The notes under the pieces were generated by a model that saw only the letters and a list, made by a program, of their open reading frames with translations, did not search any database and had not been told where the DNA came from. 64,000 nucleotides of DNA from Sphingomonas oligoaromativorans. Its GTDB lineage: Bacteria; Pseudomonadota; Alphaproteobacteria; Sphingomonadales; Sphingomonadaceae. Made by a program: the position numbers and the translations under genes. Location of the stretch: the NCBI RefSeq assembly GCF_011762195.1, contig NZ_JAASQK010000002.1, positions 248,001 to 312,000 of the forward strand. Direction: 5' to 3'. Numbering within the stretch: the first letter of the stretch is position 1; each line of letters starts with the position of its first letter. Positions 8,304 through 17,121 of the stretch are shown here, piece by piece.

Positions 8304-9344
8304 TCAGGCCTTCTCGATCGTCGAGGAGGTTTTCCACAGATCGATGCCGCCTTCGGTGGCATGGGTGTCGATCTCGGCCAGTTCCTCTGGCGAGAAGGCG
8401 AGATTCTTCACGGCATCGAGCGAGTCGTCGAGCTGGGCGACGGTGCGTGCCCCGATCAGCGCCGAGGTGACGCGCCTGTCGCGCAGCACCCACGCGATCG
8501 CCATCTGCGCGAGCGTCTGGCCGCGACGCCGGGCGATTGCGTTCAGCGCGCGGATGCGGGCGATATTCTCCTCGCTCAGCAGCTTCTCGCCCAGCGAGCC
8601 GCCCTTTGCCGCGCGCGCATCCTCGGGCACGCCGTTCAGATATTTCGACGTCAGCATCCCCTGCGCCAGCGGCGAGAAGGCGATGCAGCCGGCGCCCAGC
8701 TCCTCCAGCGTGTCGAGCAGCCCCCCCTCGATCCAGCGGTTGAGCATCGAATAGCTCGGCTGGTGGATGAACAGCGGCACGCGCTCCTCCGCGAGGATGG
8801 CGGCGGCCTTGCGGGTCAACTCGGGCGAATAGCTGGAGATGCCGACATAGAGCGCCTTGCCCTGCCGGTGGATCTGGGTGAGCGCGCGCATCGTCTCTTC
8901 GAGCGGCGTCTCGGGGTCGACGCGGTGCGAGTAGAAGATGTCGACATAATCGACGCCCATCCGCTTCAGCGACTGATCGAGGCTGGCGATGAGGTACTTC
9001 TTGCTGCCGCCGATGCCGCCATACGGCCCCGGCCACATGTCCCAGCCGGCCTTGGTCGAGATGATGAGCTCGTCGCGATGCGCGGCGAAGTCGGTCGCCA
9101 TCACGCGGCCGAAATTCTCCTCGGCCGAGCCGTAGGGCGGGCCGTAATTGTTCGCGAGGTCGAAATGGGTGACGCCCCGGTCGAACGCGCGGCGCAGCAT
9201 GGCGCGGCCGGTTTCGAACACGTCGGCGCCGCCGAAATTCTGCCAGAGGCCGAGCGAGATGGCGGGAAGGTCGATGCCGCTGCGGCCGGTGCGGCGATAG
9301 GGCATCTGGCCGTCATAGCGGTTGGCGGCGGCGGTGTAGGTCAT
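8304..9344 (-). CDS. Aldo/keto reductase, YghZ (L-glyceraldehyde 3-phosphate reductase-like)
   Basis: This 346-residue NADPH-dependent aldo/keto reductase folds as a TIM barrel. The catalytic tetrad is visible: Asp in FDLANNYG, the Tyr of the same motif, Lys in ISTKAGWD and His in YSHRVDPE. The GPPYGSAEENFGR segment and the length place it near YghZ, which reduces toxic aldehydes. ATG at 9344 sits five bases after AGGAG, better than the GTG one codon earlier. A LysR gene lies just upstream on the same strand. The natural substrate is not evident. Confidence 0.9.
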   Translation of the reverse strand: MTYTAAANRYDGQMPYRRTGRSGIDLPAISLGLWQNFGGADVFETGRAMLRRAFDRGVTHFDLANNYGPPYGSAEENFGRVMATDFAAHRDELIISTKAGWDMWPGPYGGIGGSKKYLIASLDQSLKRMGVDYVDIFYSHRVDPETPLEETMRALTQIHRQGKALYVGISSYSPELTRKAAAILAEERVPLFIHQPSYSMLNRWIEGGLLDTLEELGAGCIAFSPLAQGMLTSKYLNGVPEDARAAKGGSLGEKLLSEENIARIRALNAIARRRGQTLAQMAIAWVLRDRRVTSALIGARTVAQLDDSLDAVKNLAFSPEELAEIDTHATEGGIDLWKTSSTIEKA

Positions 9345-9417
9345 CACGGCTCCTGATGCTCTCGGGATTTGCGGCGCCTCTTGCCACCACGCGGGCGCGA
9401 GTTCCAGCGCTGTCGGA

Positions 9418-10305
9418 TCAGGCGGCGAGCGACAGCGCCGAACCGCCCATCATCCCGTCGGCGAGGAAGACGGAAAGCTCGCGGACCAGCTCGCCGGCCG
9501 GCCCGTCCTCGCCCACCACGGTCATCTCCGCGACGGGCAGCGCCGGCCAGCGATCGCCGCGCAGGATGCGGACGCCCTCGTGCAGGAAGGATTGCCCAAG
9601 CGCCGTCACCCCCATCCCCGCCGTCAGCGCCGCCTGGAGCCCGGCGAGGCTGCTCGCGGTGCAGGCGGTCACCCAGTCGCGCCGGACGCGATCGAGCGAG
9701 TCGGTCATCGCGGCGCGATAGGTGCAGGGCGGCCGCATCACCACGAGGCGGGCGGGCTGGGCGGGATCGGGCTCATAATCCGCCGCCGCGATCCAGACGA
9801 GCGGCTCGCGCCACAGCACGCGGCCCGAGCGCACCGGCGTCTCGGGCTGGCTCAGCGCCACCACGGCATCGAGCTTGCCGTCCTTGTGGCGCGCGAGCAG
9901 CTCGACGCTGATCCCGGTCGACAGCTCCAGATGCACCGAGGAATGCAGCGCGAAGAAGCGCGAGAGCAGCTTCGGCAACTGCGTCGGCACCAGATTCTCC
10001 GAGATGCCGAGCCGAAGCGTGCCGATCTCGCTCGGGCGGCGCAGGCCGCGCAGGAAATCGTCGTTGAGCGCCAGCATCTGCCGCGCCACCACCAGCAGAC
10101 GCTCGCCATCCGGCGTCAGACGCAGCGACCGGCTGGTGCGCGCGAAGACGCTGCGTTCCAGCATCTCCTCCAGCCGGATCACCTTCTGGCTCACCGCCGA
10201 CTGCGACCGGCCGACCAGCGCGGCGGCGGCGGTGAAGCTGCCCGTCTCCGCCACCGCGACGAAGGCGCGCAGCAGATCGGTATCGAGGAGGGGCTCGGTC
10301 GGCAT
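9418..10305 (-). CDS. LysR-family transcriptional regulator
   Basis: This 295-residue regulator has the classic N-terminal winged helix-turn-helix (LLRAFVAVAETGSFTAAAAL then SQSAVSQKVIRLEE, residues about 9-50) and a C-terminal periplasmic-binding-protein-like effector domain. ATG at 10305 puts the HTH at its usual distance from the N-terminus; longer upstream readings add residues without family character. It lies between the aldo/keto reductase and an SDR gene, all on the minus strand, and may regulate either. No effector can be inferred. Confidence 0.9.
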   Translation of the reverse strand: MPTEPLLDTDLLRAFVAVAETGSFTAAAALVGRSQSAVSQKVIRLEEMLERSVFARTSRSLRLTPDGERLLVVARQMLALNDDFLRGLRRPSEIGTLRLGISENLVPTQLPKLLSRFFALHSSVHLELSTGISVELLARHKDGKLDAVVALSQPETPVRSGRVLWREPLVWIAAADYEPDPAQPARLVVMRPPCTYRAAMTDSLDRVRRDWVTACTASSLAGLQAALTAGMGVTALGQSFLHEGVRILRGDRWPALPVAEMTVVGEDGPAGELVRELSVFLADGMMGGSALSLAA

Positions 10306-10364
10306 CCAGTTGCCTCGCAAATGAGTCGACACCGATCTATTCCCCTCCCCGATCGATCGCAAGA

Positions 10365-11078
10365 TCAGGCGGCCTTGCCGATCGAGGCGCCGCCATCGAC
10401 GAACAGCGTCTGCCCGGTGGTGAAGCTGGCTTCCTCCGAGAGGAAATAGGCGATGGCGGCCGCCAGTTCATCGGGCTGGCCGAGGCGGCCCATCGGCACC
10501 ATCGAGAGGAAGCGCTTTTCCGCGTCGCTGCCCTTCGGCGTGTTCTGGCGGAACAGCTCGGTCTCCACCGGGCCGGGCGCGACGCCGTTGACGGTGACGC
10601 CGGTGCCGGCCAGCTCCAGCGCCCAGGTGCGTGTCATGCTGTTGATCGCGGCCTTGGCGGCGGCATAGGCGGTACGGTCCCGCCAGCCGAGCGACACGAG
10701 GCTGGAGATGTTGACGATCCGCCCCCAGCCGCGCGCCTTCATGCCGGGGAGCAGCGCGTTCACGGTCTGCACGGTCGGATGGATGTTGGTGCGGAAGATG
10801 TCGTCGACGTCGGTCAGGTCGATCGAGCCGACCTGATGCATCCGCGCGAGCCCGACATTGTTGACCACGCCGTCGAAGGCATGGCGCAGGGCGAGGTCGG
10901 CCAGCGCCTCGTCGGTCGCGACGCGATCGCTGAGATCGATCGAGACGAGCGCGCCGGGAAAGCTCGCGTCCGCGCCGCGCGCGATGCCGACGACGCTGTG
11001 ACCGGCCGCCGCCAGCCGCTCCGAGAGGGCGCGGCCGATGCCCTTGCTGGCGCCGGTAATGAGGAAAGTGCGGGCCAT
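10365..11078 (-). CDS. Short-chain dehydrogenase/reductase, FabG-like
   Basis: This 237-residue classical SDR carries the dinucleotide motif TGASKGIG, the NNVG segment replacing NNAG, the catalytic Ser in NISSLVS, and YAAAK with the catalytic Tyr and Lys. The C-terminal VDGGASIG segment is typical of 3-oxoacyl reductase-like members. It would reduce a ketone or oxidise an alcohol with NAD(P)H. It is on the same strand as the downstream LysR gene, 60 bp away, and is followed on its 5' side by intergenic DNA, so it may be the first gene of a unit with LysR and the aldo/keto reductase. Confidence 0.9.
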   Translation of the reverse strand: MARTFLITGASKGIGRALSERLAAAGHSVVGIARGADASFPGALVSIDLSDRVATDEALADLALRHAFDGVVNNVGLARMHQVGSIDLTDVDDIFRTNIHPTVQTVNALLPGMKARGWGRIVNISSLVSLGWRDRTAYAAAKAAINSMTRTWALELAGTGVTVNGVAPGPVETELFRQNTPKGSDAEKRFLSMVPMGRLGQPDELAAAIAYFLSEEASFTTGQTLFVDGGASIGKAA

Positions 11079-11195
11079 GTCGGATATCCTTCGTTTCTAC
11101 CGGATGGGGCCGGCTCGCGAAGGCGAATGCGCCCATCGCGCTCAACAGGGAAACGCATAGTTCTTATTCCATCCAGTTGAAGAACTGTTGGATGG

Positions 11196-11278
11196 CGTCA
11201 TCCCGGCGCAGGCCGGGATCCAGAGCCAAGGACGGCATCGCTTGCCGCCCTGGATCCCGGATCAAGTCCGGGATGACG
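11196..11278. repeat. Dispersed palindromic repeat (REP/RPE-like)
   Basis: CGTCATCCCGGCGCAGG opens the left arm and its near complement TCCGGGATGACG closes the right arm. The sequences GGGATCCAG and CTGGATCCC lie further inside. This is the well-known alphaproteobacterial repeat that reads as VIPAQAGIQ or WIPDQVRDD in translation. It sits in the gap between the SDR start and the acyl-CoA dehydrogenase stop and could fold into a hairpin ending transcripts. Confidence 0.8.
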
Positions 11279-11286
11279 AAGAAGAT

Positions 11287-12909
11287 TTAGGACGGCATCG
11301 CCCGCCCGATGATCGCACGGACATCCACCGGCGCGTCGAACGCCCCATAGGCCATCCCGCGCTCCGCCAGTCGCAGACGGCAGAACGGCTCCGCCATCGG
11401 GCTCTCCCACAGCAGCAGCACCGCCGCCTGCGCCGCCAGCGCCAGCCGCTCGGCCAGCAACCGCGCCCGCCCTTCATCCGCGTTCCGCAGGTCGATGCCG
11501 TCGAGCCACGCATCATAGAGCCGATCCCGCCCCCGCGCGCCGTCGAGGAAGCTCCGCAACGCCTCGACGCCCTCCGGCTCGCGGGCGATCGCCCGCAGCA
11601 GGTCGAGCGCAATGACGTTGCCCGAGCCTTCCCAGATCGCGTTCAGCGGAGACTGGCGGAACAGGCGCGGCATCGGCCCCGCCTCGATATAGCCGGCGCC
11701 GCCATGGCACTCCATCGCCTCGGTCACGAGCCCCGGCGCGCGCTTGCACACCCAATATTTGGCGAGCGGCGTGAGCAGCCGCGCCAACGGATCGCCCTCG
11801 TCGAAGGCCTGCGCGATGCGGAGCCCGATCGCCGTCGCCGCCTCGCTCTCCACCGCCAGATCGGCGAGCACGGCTGCCATGGCCGGCTGGTCGACGAGCC
11901 GCTTCTGGAAGGCCGAGCGATACGCCGTGTGCCACAAGGCCTGCGCCAGCGCCGCGCGCATCTGGCCGGCCGAACCCACCACGCAATCGAGCCGGGTATG
12001 CTGCACCATGCGCAGGATCGTCGCGATGCCGCGCCCCTCCTCCCCGATCCGGCGGGCCAGCGCGCCATGATATTCGATCTCGGAAGAGGCGTTGGAGCGG
12101 TCCCCCAGCTTGTCCTTGAGCCGCATCACGCGGAAGCCGGCATTGCGGTTCCCGTCCGGCAGCCAGCGCGGCACGAGAAAGCAGGTGAGCCCGCCCTCCG
12201 CATAAGCGAGCGTCAGAAAGGCGTCGCACATCGGCGCCGAGCAGAACCATTTGTGCCCGGTCAGCCGATACCAGCCCGCATCGTCGGCGATCGGCTCGGC
12301 GCGCGTGGTGTTGGCGCGGACATCCGAGCCGCCCTGCTTCTCGGTCATCGCCATGCCGATGGTGACGCCCGCTTTCTCCCCCGCCGGGCGGAAGGCCGGA
12401 TCGTAGCGGCCGGCAAGGATGCGCGGCACCCATTCCTTCGCCACCGCCGGCTCGACACGGAGCGCGGGGACGGAGGCGTAGGTCATCGTCATCGGGCAAC
12501 TCGTGCCGGCGTCGGGCTGGCCGGTCAGGAACAGGGTCGCGGCGTGGAGGACATGGCCGACAGCCGTTCCGTCCCAGGCGACCGAGGCGAACCCCGCCTC
12601 CAGTCCCAGCGCCATCAGCCGGTGATAGGCGGGATGGAAGCGCACCTCGTCGATCCGCCGGCCATAGCGGTCGAAGCTCTCCAGCACCGGCGGGTTGCGA
12701 TTGGCCTCGACGCCCCAGTCGATCACCTCGGCCGAGCCGATCCGCGCGCCAAGCGCCGTCAGCCGCTCGCCAGCAGCAGCGGCACCCACTCGCGCCACCG
12801 CATCGCGGAGCGCATGGTCGGTGGTGAAGAGATTCACGTCCTCGAACGGCGGCGGCTGGTTGAAGACCTCATGCGTATCAAGCTCGGTGATCGGCCGGAT
12901 GACGGACAT
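11287..12909 (-). CDS. Acyl-CoA dehydrogenase, AidB-like
   Basis: This 540-residue flavoprotein has the order N-terminal helices, beta domain with AMTEKQGGSDVRANTT (FAD/substrate binding) and TGHKWFCSAP, then the C-terminal helical domain. The extra N-terminal segment opening VFNQPPPFEDVNLF and the total length match the AidB branch rather than short fatty acyl dehydrogenases. The family oxidises branched acyl-CoAs such as isovaleryl-CoA poorly or protects DNA from alkylation; which applies here is open. ATG at 12909 gives the usual AidB N-terminus; upstream in-frame sequence looks non-coding. It is divergent from the thiolase gene across 246 bp. Confidence 0.88.
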   Translation of the reverse strand: MSVIRPITELDTHEVFNQPPPFEDVNLFTTDHALRDAVARVGAAAAGERLTALGARIGSAEVIDWGVEANRNPPVLESFDRYGRRIDEVRFHPAYHRLMALGLEAGFASVAWDGTAVGHVLHAATLFLTGQPDAGTSCPMTMTYASVPALRVEPAVAKEWVPRILAGRYDPAFRPAGEKAGVTIGMAMTEKQGGSDVRANTTRAEPIADDAGWYRLTGHKWFCSAPMCDAFLTLAYAEGGLTCFLVPRWLPDGNRNAGFRVMRLKDKLGDRSNASSEIEYHGALARRIGEEGRGIATILRMVQHTRLDCVVGSAGQMRAALAQALWHTAYRSAFQKRLVDQPAMAAVLADLAVESEAATAIGLRIAQAFDEGDPLARLLTPLAKYWVCKRAPGLVTEAMECHGGAGYIEAGPMPRLFRQSPLNAIWEGSGNVIALDLLRAIAREPEGVEALRSFLDGARGRDRLYDAWLDGIDLRNADEGRARLLAERLALAAQAAVLLLWESPMAEPFCRLRLAERGMAYGAFDAPVDVRAIIGRAMPS

Positions 12910-13024
12910 GACGACACACTCCCCTCGCTGCGGGGCATAGCATGTCATGTGGTTCTTTCGATAATTGGGCCTTCCGGGAAGCGATGTCGGCACGCTGTCC
13001 GTGAAGAACCCGATCGCCGGGGAT

Positions 13025-13049
13025 GTAACCCGGGATGTATCGGCGCGTG
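13025..13049 (+). promoter_or_regulatory. Possible ECF promoter upstream of the thiolase gene
   Basis: GTAACC (13025-13030), a 15-base spacer and CGTG (13046-13049) point toward the thiolase start about 107 bases away. This is the same form and spacing as the site before the bufferin-type operon. It is a lone hit outside the dense ECF region, so chance is a real alternative. Confidence 0.35.
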
Positions 13050-13155
13050 TTCAGGAGTAGACACTGACGGCCATGGTCCGCGATGCCAGGTCGGGCGACC
13101 TGTGTGATGCGTCCCCCGGCCGGTTTGATCGCGCCATCCGAGGAAGAGAGCCGCC

Positions 13156-14421
13156 ATGCACCGTTTTCCGCACCCCGTCTTCGTCGCTGCCGGCCTGCGC
13201 ACGCCCTTCGGACGCGGTGGGGGCGCCCTTGCCGACTATGACGCGATCGGCCTCTCGGTGCCGGTCGCCCAGGCAATGGCGGTGCGCGCCGAGCCGGACC
13301 TGGTGGTGTGGGGAAGCGTGATCCCCAATATCGGCTGGAGCAATATCGCACGCGAGATGTGGCTCGACGCGAAGCTCAACCCGAACGTCCCCGCCTTTTC
13401 GGTCGTGCTCGCCTGCTCGACCAGCATGACCGCCGCCTTTGCCGCCGCGGGCATGTTGGGTGGCGGGACGGACCTTGCCATGGTGGGCGGCGCGGAGGTT
13501 ATGAGCCGTCCGCCGATCGCGTTGACCGCCGACGCCTCGAAGCGACTGACCGATCTGTTCGGACGGAACCCCGCCGCAGCGCTGGCCGCGCTGCAATCGC
13601 TCCAGCCGCAGGATTATCTGCTGCCGGTCAAGGGATGGTCCAACCGCATCACCGGGCGAACGATGGGCGATCATATGGAGGAAACCGCGAAGGCGTGGCA
13701 CATCGGCCGCGAGGCGCAGGACGACTGGGCGCTCAAGAGTCACCAGCGTGCGGTCGCCGGGTGGAACAACGGGTTCTTCGACGATCTGGTCATCAAGCTG
13801 CCCGAGCTTGGGCGCGATGCCAACCCGCGCGCCGATACCTCGGCGGAGAAGCTCTCCGCGCTCAAGCCGGCCTTCGACAGGACCAGCGGCATGGGCACGA
13901 TCACCGCCGGGAATGCATCGCCGATCACGGACGGCGCCGCCGGCTGCTGGATCGCGAACGAGGCCGGCCTCGCGCGGCTCCCGGAGAATACCCCCTATGC
14001 GCGCCTCATCGACTACGAGATCGCGGCCGTCGATCATCATGTCGAGGGGCTGCTGATGGCGCCGTCCTACGCCATTCCGCGTCTGCTTGCCCGTCATGGC
14101 CTGCGCTTCGAGGATATCGGCCTCTGGGAGCTGCACGAAGCCTTCGCCGCGCAGGTGCTGGCGAATGTCGCCGCGATCGAGCGCCCAGACTGGATTCACT
14201 CGAAGACCGGCATCGCGACGGATTTCGGCCCCTTCCCGTGGGACCGGGTCAATCCCAACGGAGGCTCGGTCGCGATCGGGCACCCGTTCGGCGCCACGGG
14301 CGCGCGCGATCTCAGTCAGGCGGTGAAGGAACTCTGGACGCGGCCGGCGGGGACGCGGGCCATCATCAGCGTCTGCGCGGACGGCGGCCAGGGAACCGTC
14401 GCGCTGCTCGAGCGCGTCTGA
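13156..14421 (+). CDS. Thiolase-family acetyl-CoA acyltransferase
   Basis: This 421-residue enzyme would cleave 3-ketoacyl-CoA in fatty acid beta-oxidation, or run the reverse condensation. The nucleophilic Cys87 lies in VVLACSTSM, the catalytic His in LHEAFAAQ, the glycine-rich NPNGGSVAIGHPFGATG motif is complete, and the last Cys lies in CADGGQG. Length suggests a FadI-like subclass. ATG at 13156 follows GGAAGAGAGCC. The glycosylase-like gene begins 12 bp downstream, so the two are probably co-transcribed. A possible ECF-type promoter lies upstream at 13025-13049. Confidence 0.9.
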   Translation: MHRFPHPVFVAAGLRTPFGRGGGALADYDAIGLSVPVAQAMAVRAEPDLVVWGSVIPNIGWSNIAREMWLDAKLNPNVPAFSVVLACSTSMTAAFAAAGMLGGGTDLAMVGGAEVMSRPPIALTADASKRLTDLFGRNPAAALAALQSLQPQDYLLPVKGWSNRITGRTMGDHMEETAKAWHIGREAQDDWALKSHQRAVAGWNNGFFDDLVIKLPELGRDANPRADTSAEKLSALKPAFDRTSGMGTITAGNASPITDGAAGCWIANEAGLARLPENTPYARLIDYEIAAVDHHVEGLLMAPSYAIPRLLARHGLRFEDIGLWELHEAFAAQVLANVAAIERPDWIHSKTGIATDFGPFPWDRVNPNGGSVAIGHPFGATGARDLSQAVKELWTRPAGTRAIISVCADGGQGTVALLERV

Positions 14422-14433
14422 GCGATTTCGCAC

Positions 14434-15024
14434 ATGCCGGATCAGGTTCCCGCGTTGCAGGCCGAAGTGGCAGCCTGCACCTTTTGCGCGCCGCATCTCC
14501 CGCTGGGGCCTCGCCCGATCACGCAGTTCAGCGCTTCCGCGCGCATTCTCATCATCGGGCAGGCGCCCGGCACCAAGGTGCATATGAGCGGTATCCCCTG
14601 GGCTGACGACAGCGGCGATCGCTTGCGCGAATGGACCGGGATCGGCGCGGACCAATTCTACGATCCGGCCAAGGTGGCGCTGGTGCCGATGGGATTCTGC
14701 TATCCGGGGAAGGCCGCCGGCGGAGACGCGCCACCCCGGCCGGAGTGCGCGCCGCGGTGGCACGCCCGCATTCTGGATCTGCTTCCCGCCGACCGGATCA
14801 CGCTCCTCGTCGGATCCTATGCCCAGCAATATTATTTGCCCAGGGATGCGGGCTCCACCCTGATCGCTCGGGTGCGCAGCTTCGAGCGCTTCGCTCCTGC
14901 GATCTTCCCGACCCCCCATCCATCGTGGCGCAGCGTCGGCTGGATGAGGCGCAATCCCTGGTTCGAGATGGAGCTGCTTCCGCGGCTGCGCGCGGCGATC
15001 GCGGCGCATCTGTCGGACGGCTGA
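14434..15024 (+). CDS. Uracil-DNA glycosylase superfamily protein
   Basis: This 196-residue protein has the superfamily's first motif as GQAPG (about residues 42-46) followed by GIPWADDSGDRLREW, and a late HPS motif in TPHPSWRS that corresponds to the HPSP loop. Cys15 and Cys18 form a CxxC near the N-terminus, but a full four-cysteine Fe-S set as in family 4 enzymes is not apparent. The family removes uracil or binds damaged DNA; activity here is inferred only from fold motifs. It lies 12 bp after the thiolase gene, an unusual partner. Confidence 0.75.
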   Translation: MPDQVPALQAEVAACTFCAPHLPLGPRPITQFSASARILIIGQAPGTKVHMSGIPWADDSGDRLREWTGIGADQFYDPAKVALVPMGFCYPGKAAGGDAPPRPECAPRWHARILDLLPADRITLLVGSYAQQYYLPRDAGSTLIARVRSFERFAPAIFPTPHPSWRSVGWMRRNPWFEMELLPRLRAAIAAHLSDG

Positions 15025-15103
15025 GACCTCCTCGCCTATGAGCATGATCGTTACGGCCGGTAGGCCTGCGTGACCCACGGCGCGCCTCCGAACCGAAAGA
15101 AAG

Positions 15104-15607
15104 TCACTCCCGCTGAAACCGAACGGCGTGGCGCTTCGGCGCAATCGCCGTCGAGCCTTCGGATTGATGCGGCGGGCGCTTCATGACCAGAAGGTCGATC
15201 ATCTCCTGTCGATCGTCGGCGGTGGCGATCGGAAGCGTCAGGAACATCCCGTCGGGATAAATCTTCGCCCGGTCGTATCGCTCGACCAACTGCGGACGCC
15301 AGGTGTAGCGACGTTCCTCGAACTTCTCCCGCTCCGCGCCGCCGAACACGATGGTGACCGAGAAACGCCGATATTCGGGAACGAAGGTGCAGAACGCCCT
15401 GATCTTCTTGTAGCGGCGCGACCACCCCCTCTTTTTGCCGTTGAGCCATTCGGGGACGAACACGCCGGGGTAATTCTCGTCGATCCAGCCCTCGAGTGAA
15501 CGCCACTGCCCGAACGCCTCCGGCCCGAGCCAGTCGCGGACCCTGGCCGCGTCGGGCGCGGCCGAAAGATCGATCAGCCGGTCGCCGATCTGGGGAAACT
15601 GTTCCAT
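15104..15607 (-). CDS. DUF3788-family protein
   Basis: This 167-residue protein belongs to DUF3788. The diagnostic part is the run of aromatic and basic residues VFVPEWLNGKKRGWSRRYKK, followed by the strand FSVTIVFGG and a central RRYTWRP. No catalytic residues are known for the family. It is predicted cytoplasmic. It is downstream of the azoreductase gene on the same strand, and its start codon lies inside the out-of-frame tail of a truncated NAD-binding gene (15574-15702), so it was probably brought next to azoR by a deletion. Confidence 0.8.
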   Translation of the reverse strand: MEQFPQIGDRLIDLSAAPDAARVRDWLGPEAFGQWRSLEGWIDENYPGVFVPEWLNGKKRGWSRRYKKIRAFCTFVPEYRRFSVTIVFGGAEREKFEERRYTWRPQLVERYDRAKIYPDGMFLTLPIATADDRQEMIDLLVMKRPPHQSEGSTAIAPKRHAVRFQRE

Positions 15608-15702
15608 CTCTTTTGCCTTCCACTATCGTGCCAGCGCGTGCGCGGGATCGCGACGATCTTCGAGCCGATCAGGCCGGTGCCGCCTATGACGACGATCTTC
15701 AC
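15574..15702 (-). pseudogene. 5' stub of an NmrA/SDR-type NAD(P)-binding protein
   Basis: A GTG at 15702, four bases after the azoR stop, opens VKIVVIGGTGLIGSKIV, an unmistakable Rossmann first strand and glycine-rich loop. Similarity stops after about 17 codons. The frame then runs through unrelated sequence (IPRTRWHDSGRQKR) into the DUF3788 gene and ends at 15574. The rest of a normal gene of about 250-300 codons is absent, so this is the remnant of an azoR-linked oxidoreductase cut by a deletion near 15650. Confidence 0.7.
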
Positions 15703-15706
15703 GGGC

Positions 15707-16354
15707 TCAATCTCCGCCCTGCGCCGCGATGCGCGGGCTTTCGGCCACCACCGACAGGTCGATCGTGGCGAGCGCCTTTTCGCGCGCCGCCGCCGCTGCT
15801 TCGCCGACGAGGAAGGCGGTCGCCTGGATCGACAGGAACTGGATGCAGTTGAGGCCCATGCTGCCGAGCACGGTCGTCAGATAGGGCGTCAGGAAGTCGG
15901 GCTGATTGGCCAGATCGCCCGTGAAGGTGCCGCCGGATGCGATGGCGACGTACACCGGGCGGTCCGTGACCATTCCCGTCTTGCCCGTCGGCGTCGTCCT
16001 GAAGGTGCGGCCGGCACGCATGATCTGATCGATCCACGCCTTCAGGACCGAGGGGACGGTGAGGTTGTGCATCGGCGTCCCGATGACGATCGCGTCCGCC
16101 GCCTCGACTTCCCGGATAAGCTCCTCGGAGAGATCGAGCGAGCCCGGAACAGGCCTCGCCAGCGTCGAGGGCGACGAAAGCGTCGTCGCATAGTCGGCCG
16201 TGGCGTGCGGCAACGGACTGGCGCCGAGATCGCGCCGGCTGACATGGCCGCCGGGTGCCGCGTCGAGAAGCATCTCGACGATCGCGGCCGACAGTCCGCG
16301 ACTGTGCGACTCCTCGCGCGGGCTGCAATCGATGTGCAGGATGTTGAACGTCAT
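15707..16354 (-). CDS. azoR: FMN-dependent NADH azoreductase
   Basis: This 215-residue flavodoxin-fold enzyme reduces azo dyes and quinones by two-electron transfer. Motifs are HIDCSPREESHSRGLS (phosphate-binding loop for FMN), PMHNLTVPSVLKAWID (the conserved P-M-x-N segment) and SGGTF near residue 145. Length is normal for AzoR. It has its own ECF-type promoter about 97 bp upstream (16451-16476) and was followed by an oxidoreductase gene of which only a stub remains. A role in quinone or electrophile detoxification fits the neighbourhood. Confidence 0.9.
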   Translation of the reverse strand: MTFNILHIDCSPREESHSRGLSAAIVEMLLDAAPGGHVSRRDLGASPLPHATADYATTLSSPSTLARPVPGSLDLSEELIREVEAADAIVIGTPMHNLTVPSVLKAWIDQIMRAGRTFRTTPTGKTGMVTDRPVYVAIASGGTFTGDLANQPDFLTPYLTTVLGSMGLNCIQFLSIQATAFLVGEAAAAAREKALATIDLSVVAESPRIAAQGGD

Positions 16355-16450
16355 GCTGTCGCTCCGTTGCGATTTCGCGATGGCCGGGCTCCGTCGACGG
16401 GCGTCGGGAGCGCGATCGCGGGAAAACCCAGGCGCATCCCGAACATCCTG

Positions 16451-16476
16451 CTCGGTGCGCCTGGGCTCCCGGTTAC
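16451..16476 (-). promoter_or_regulatory. ECF-type promoter of azoR
   Basis: On the minus strand GTAACC (16471-16476) is followed by 16 bases and CGAG (16451-16454). It points at azoR 97 bases away and is the leftmost member of the regulon set. Confidence 0.65.
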
Positions 16477-16535
16477 AATCGCCTCGCCTCAGGCGCCCAA
16501 GGAGCGGGAGAGCGCCGGCCTGACGATCGTCACGC

Positions 16536-17081
16536 TCAGATCGTGCCCGCCGCGGCGACCGCGGGGAAATCCTTGTCGGGATCGAACACGTTGTTGAAGA
16601 AGTTGGTCAGCGAATACATCGCGACGAGCGCCACGATCTCGATGATGTTCGCCTCGGTGAAGCCGGCGGCGCGCACAGCCGCCAGATCGGCGTCGCCGAC
16701 CTTGCCACGGGTCTCGATGACCCTGCGGGCGAACTGGACCGCCGCATCGCGCCTGGGATCGTTCGCGTGGCCCCTGCGGGCGAGCACGATCTCCTCCGGC
16801 GACATCTTCGCCATATGCTCGGCGGTGAAGCTGTGCACGGTCAGGCAATAATCGCAGCCGTTCACCTCGGAGACCGCAAGGCCGATGCTTTCGCGCGTCT
16901 TCACGTCGAGCGACTTGCTGAGCGAGCCGAGCAGGGCCGCCCAGGCGTTGAACGCGATCGGGCTCTGCGCGAAGGCCGCCATCATGTTCGGGGTGAACCC
17001 GATAGTCTTGGTGAACGCATCGAGGGTTCCCCTGGAATCGGCCGGAACCTGATCGGGCGAGAGGACTTCATAACGTGCCAT
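16536..17081 (-). CDS. Carboxymuconolactone decarboxylase-like (AhpD-type) peroxidase-related protein
   Basis: This 181-residue protein has an AhpD-like fold with the redox motif CDYC (Cys76 and Cys79) followed by LTVHS, the proton-relay histidine three residues after the second Cys, as in alkylhydroperoxidases. Such enzymes reduce organic peroxides or related electrophiles. The ATG at 17081 is seven bases after AAGGAG; an ATG two codons earlier would be too close to it. The nitroreductase gene ends 40 bp upstream, so the two form an operon. Confidence 0.85.
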   Translation of the reverse strand: MARYEVLSPDQVPADSRGTLDAFTKTIGFTPNMMAAFAQSPIAFNAWAALLGSLSKSLDVKTRESIGLAVSEVNGCDYCLTVHSFTAEHMAKMSPEEIVLARRGHANDPRRDAAVQFARRVIETRGKVGDADLAAVRAAGFTEANIIEIVALVAMYSLTNFFNNVFDPDKDFPAVAAAGTI

Positions 17082-17121
17082 GGTCATTCTCCTTGTGGGG
17101 TCGGCAAGCTTGGGTTGAGGG

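Noticed and set aside
14434..15024. Iron-sulfur family 4 uracil-DNA glycosylase
   Set aside because: The glycosylase-like motifs hold, but I could not find the four cysteines in the spacing needed for the cluster.
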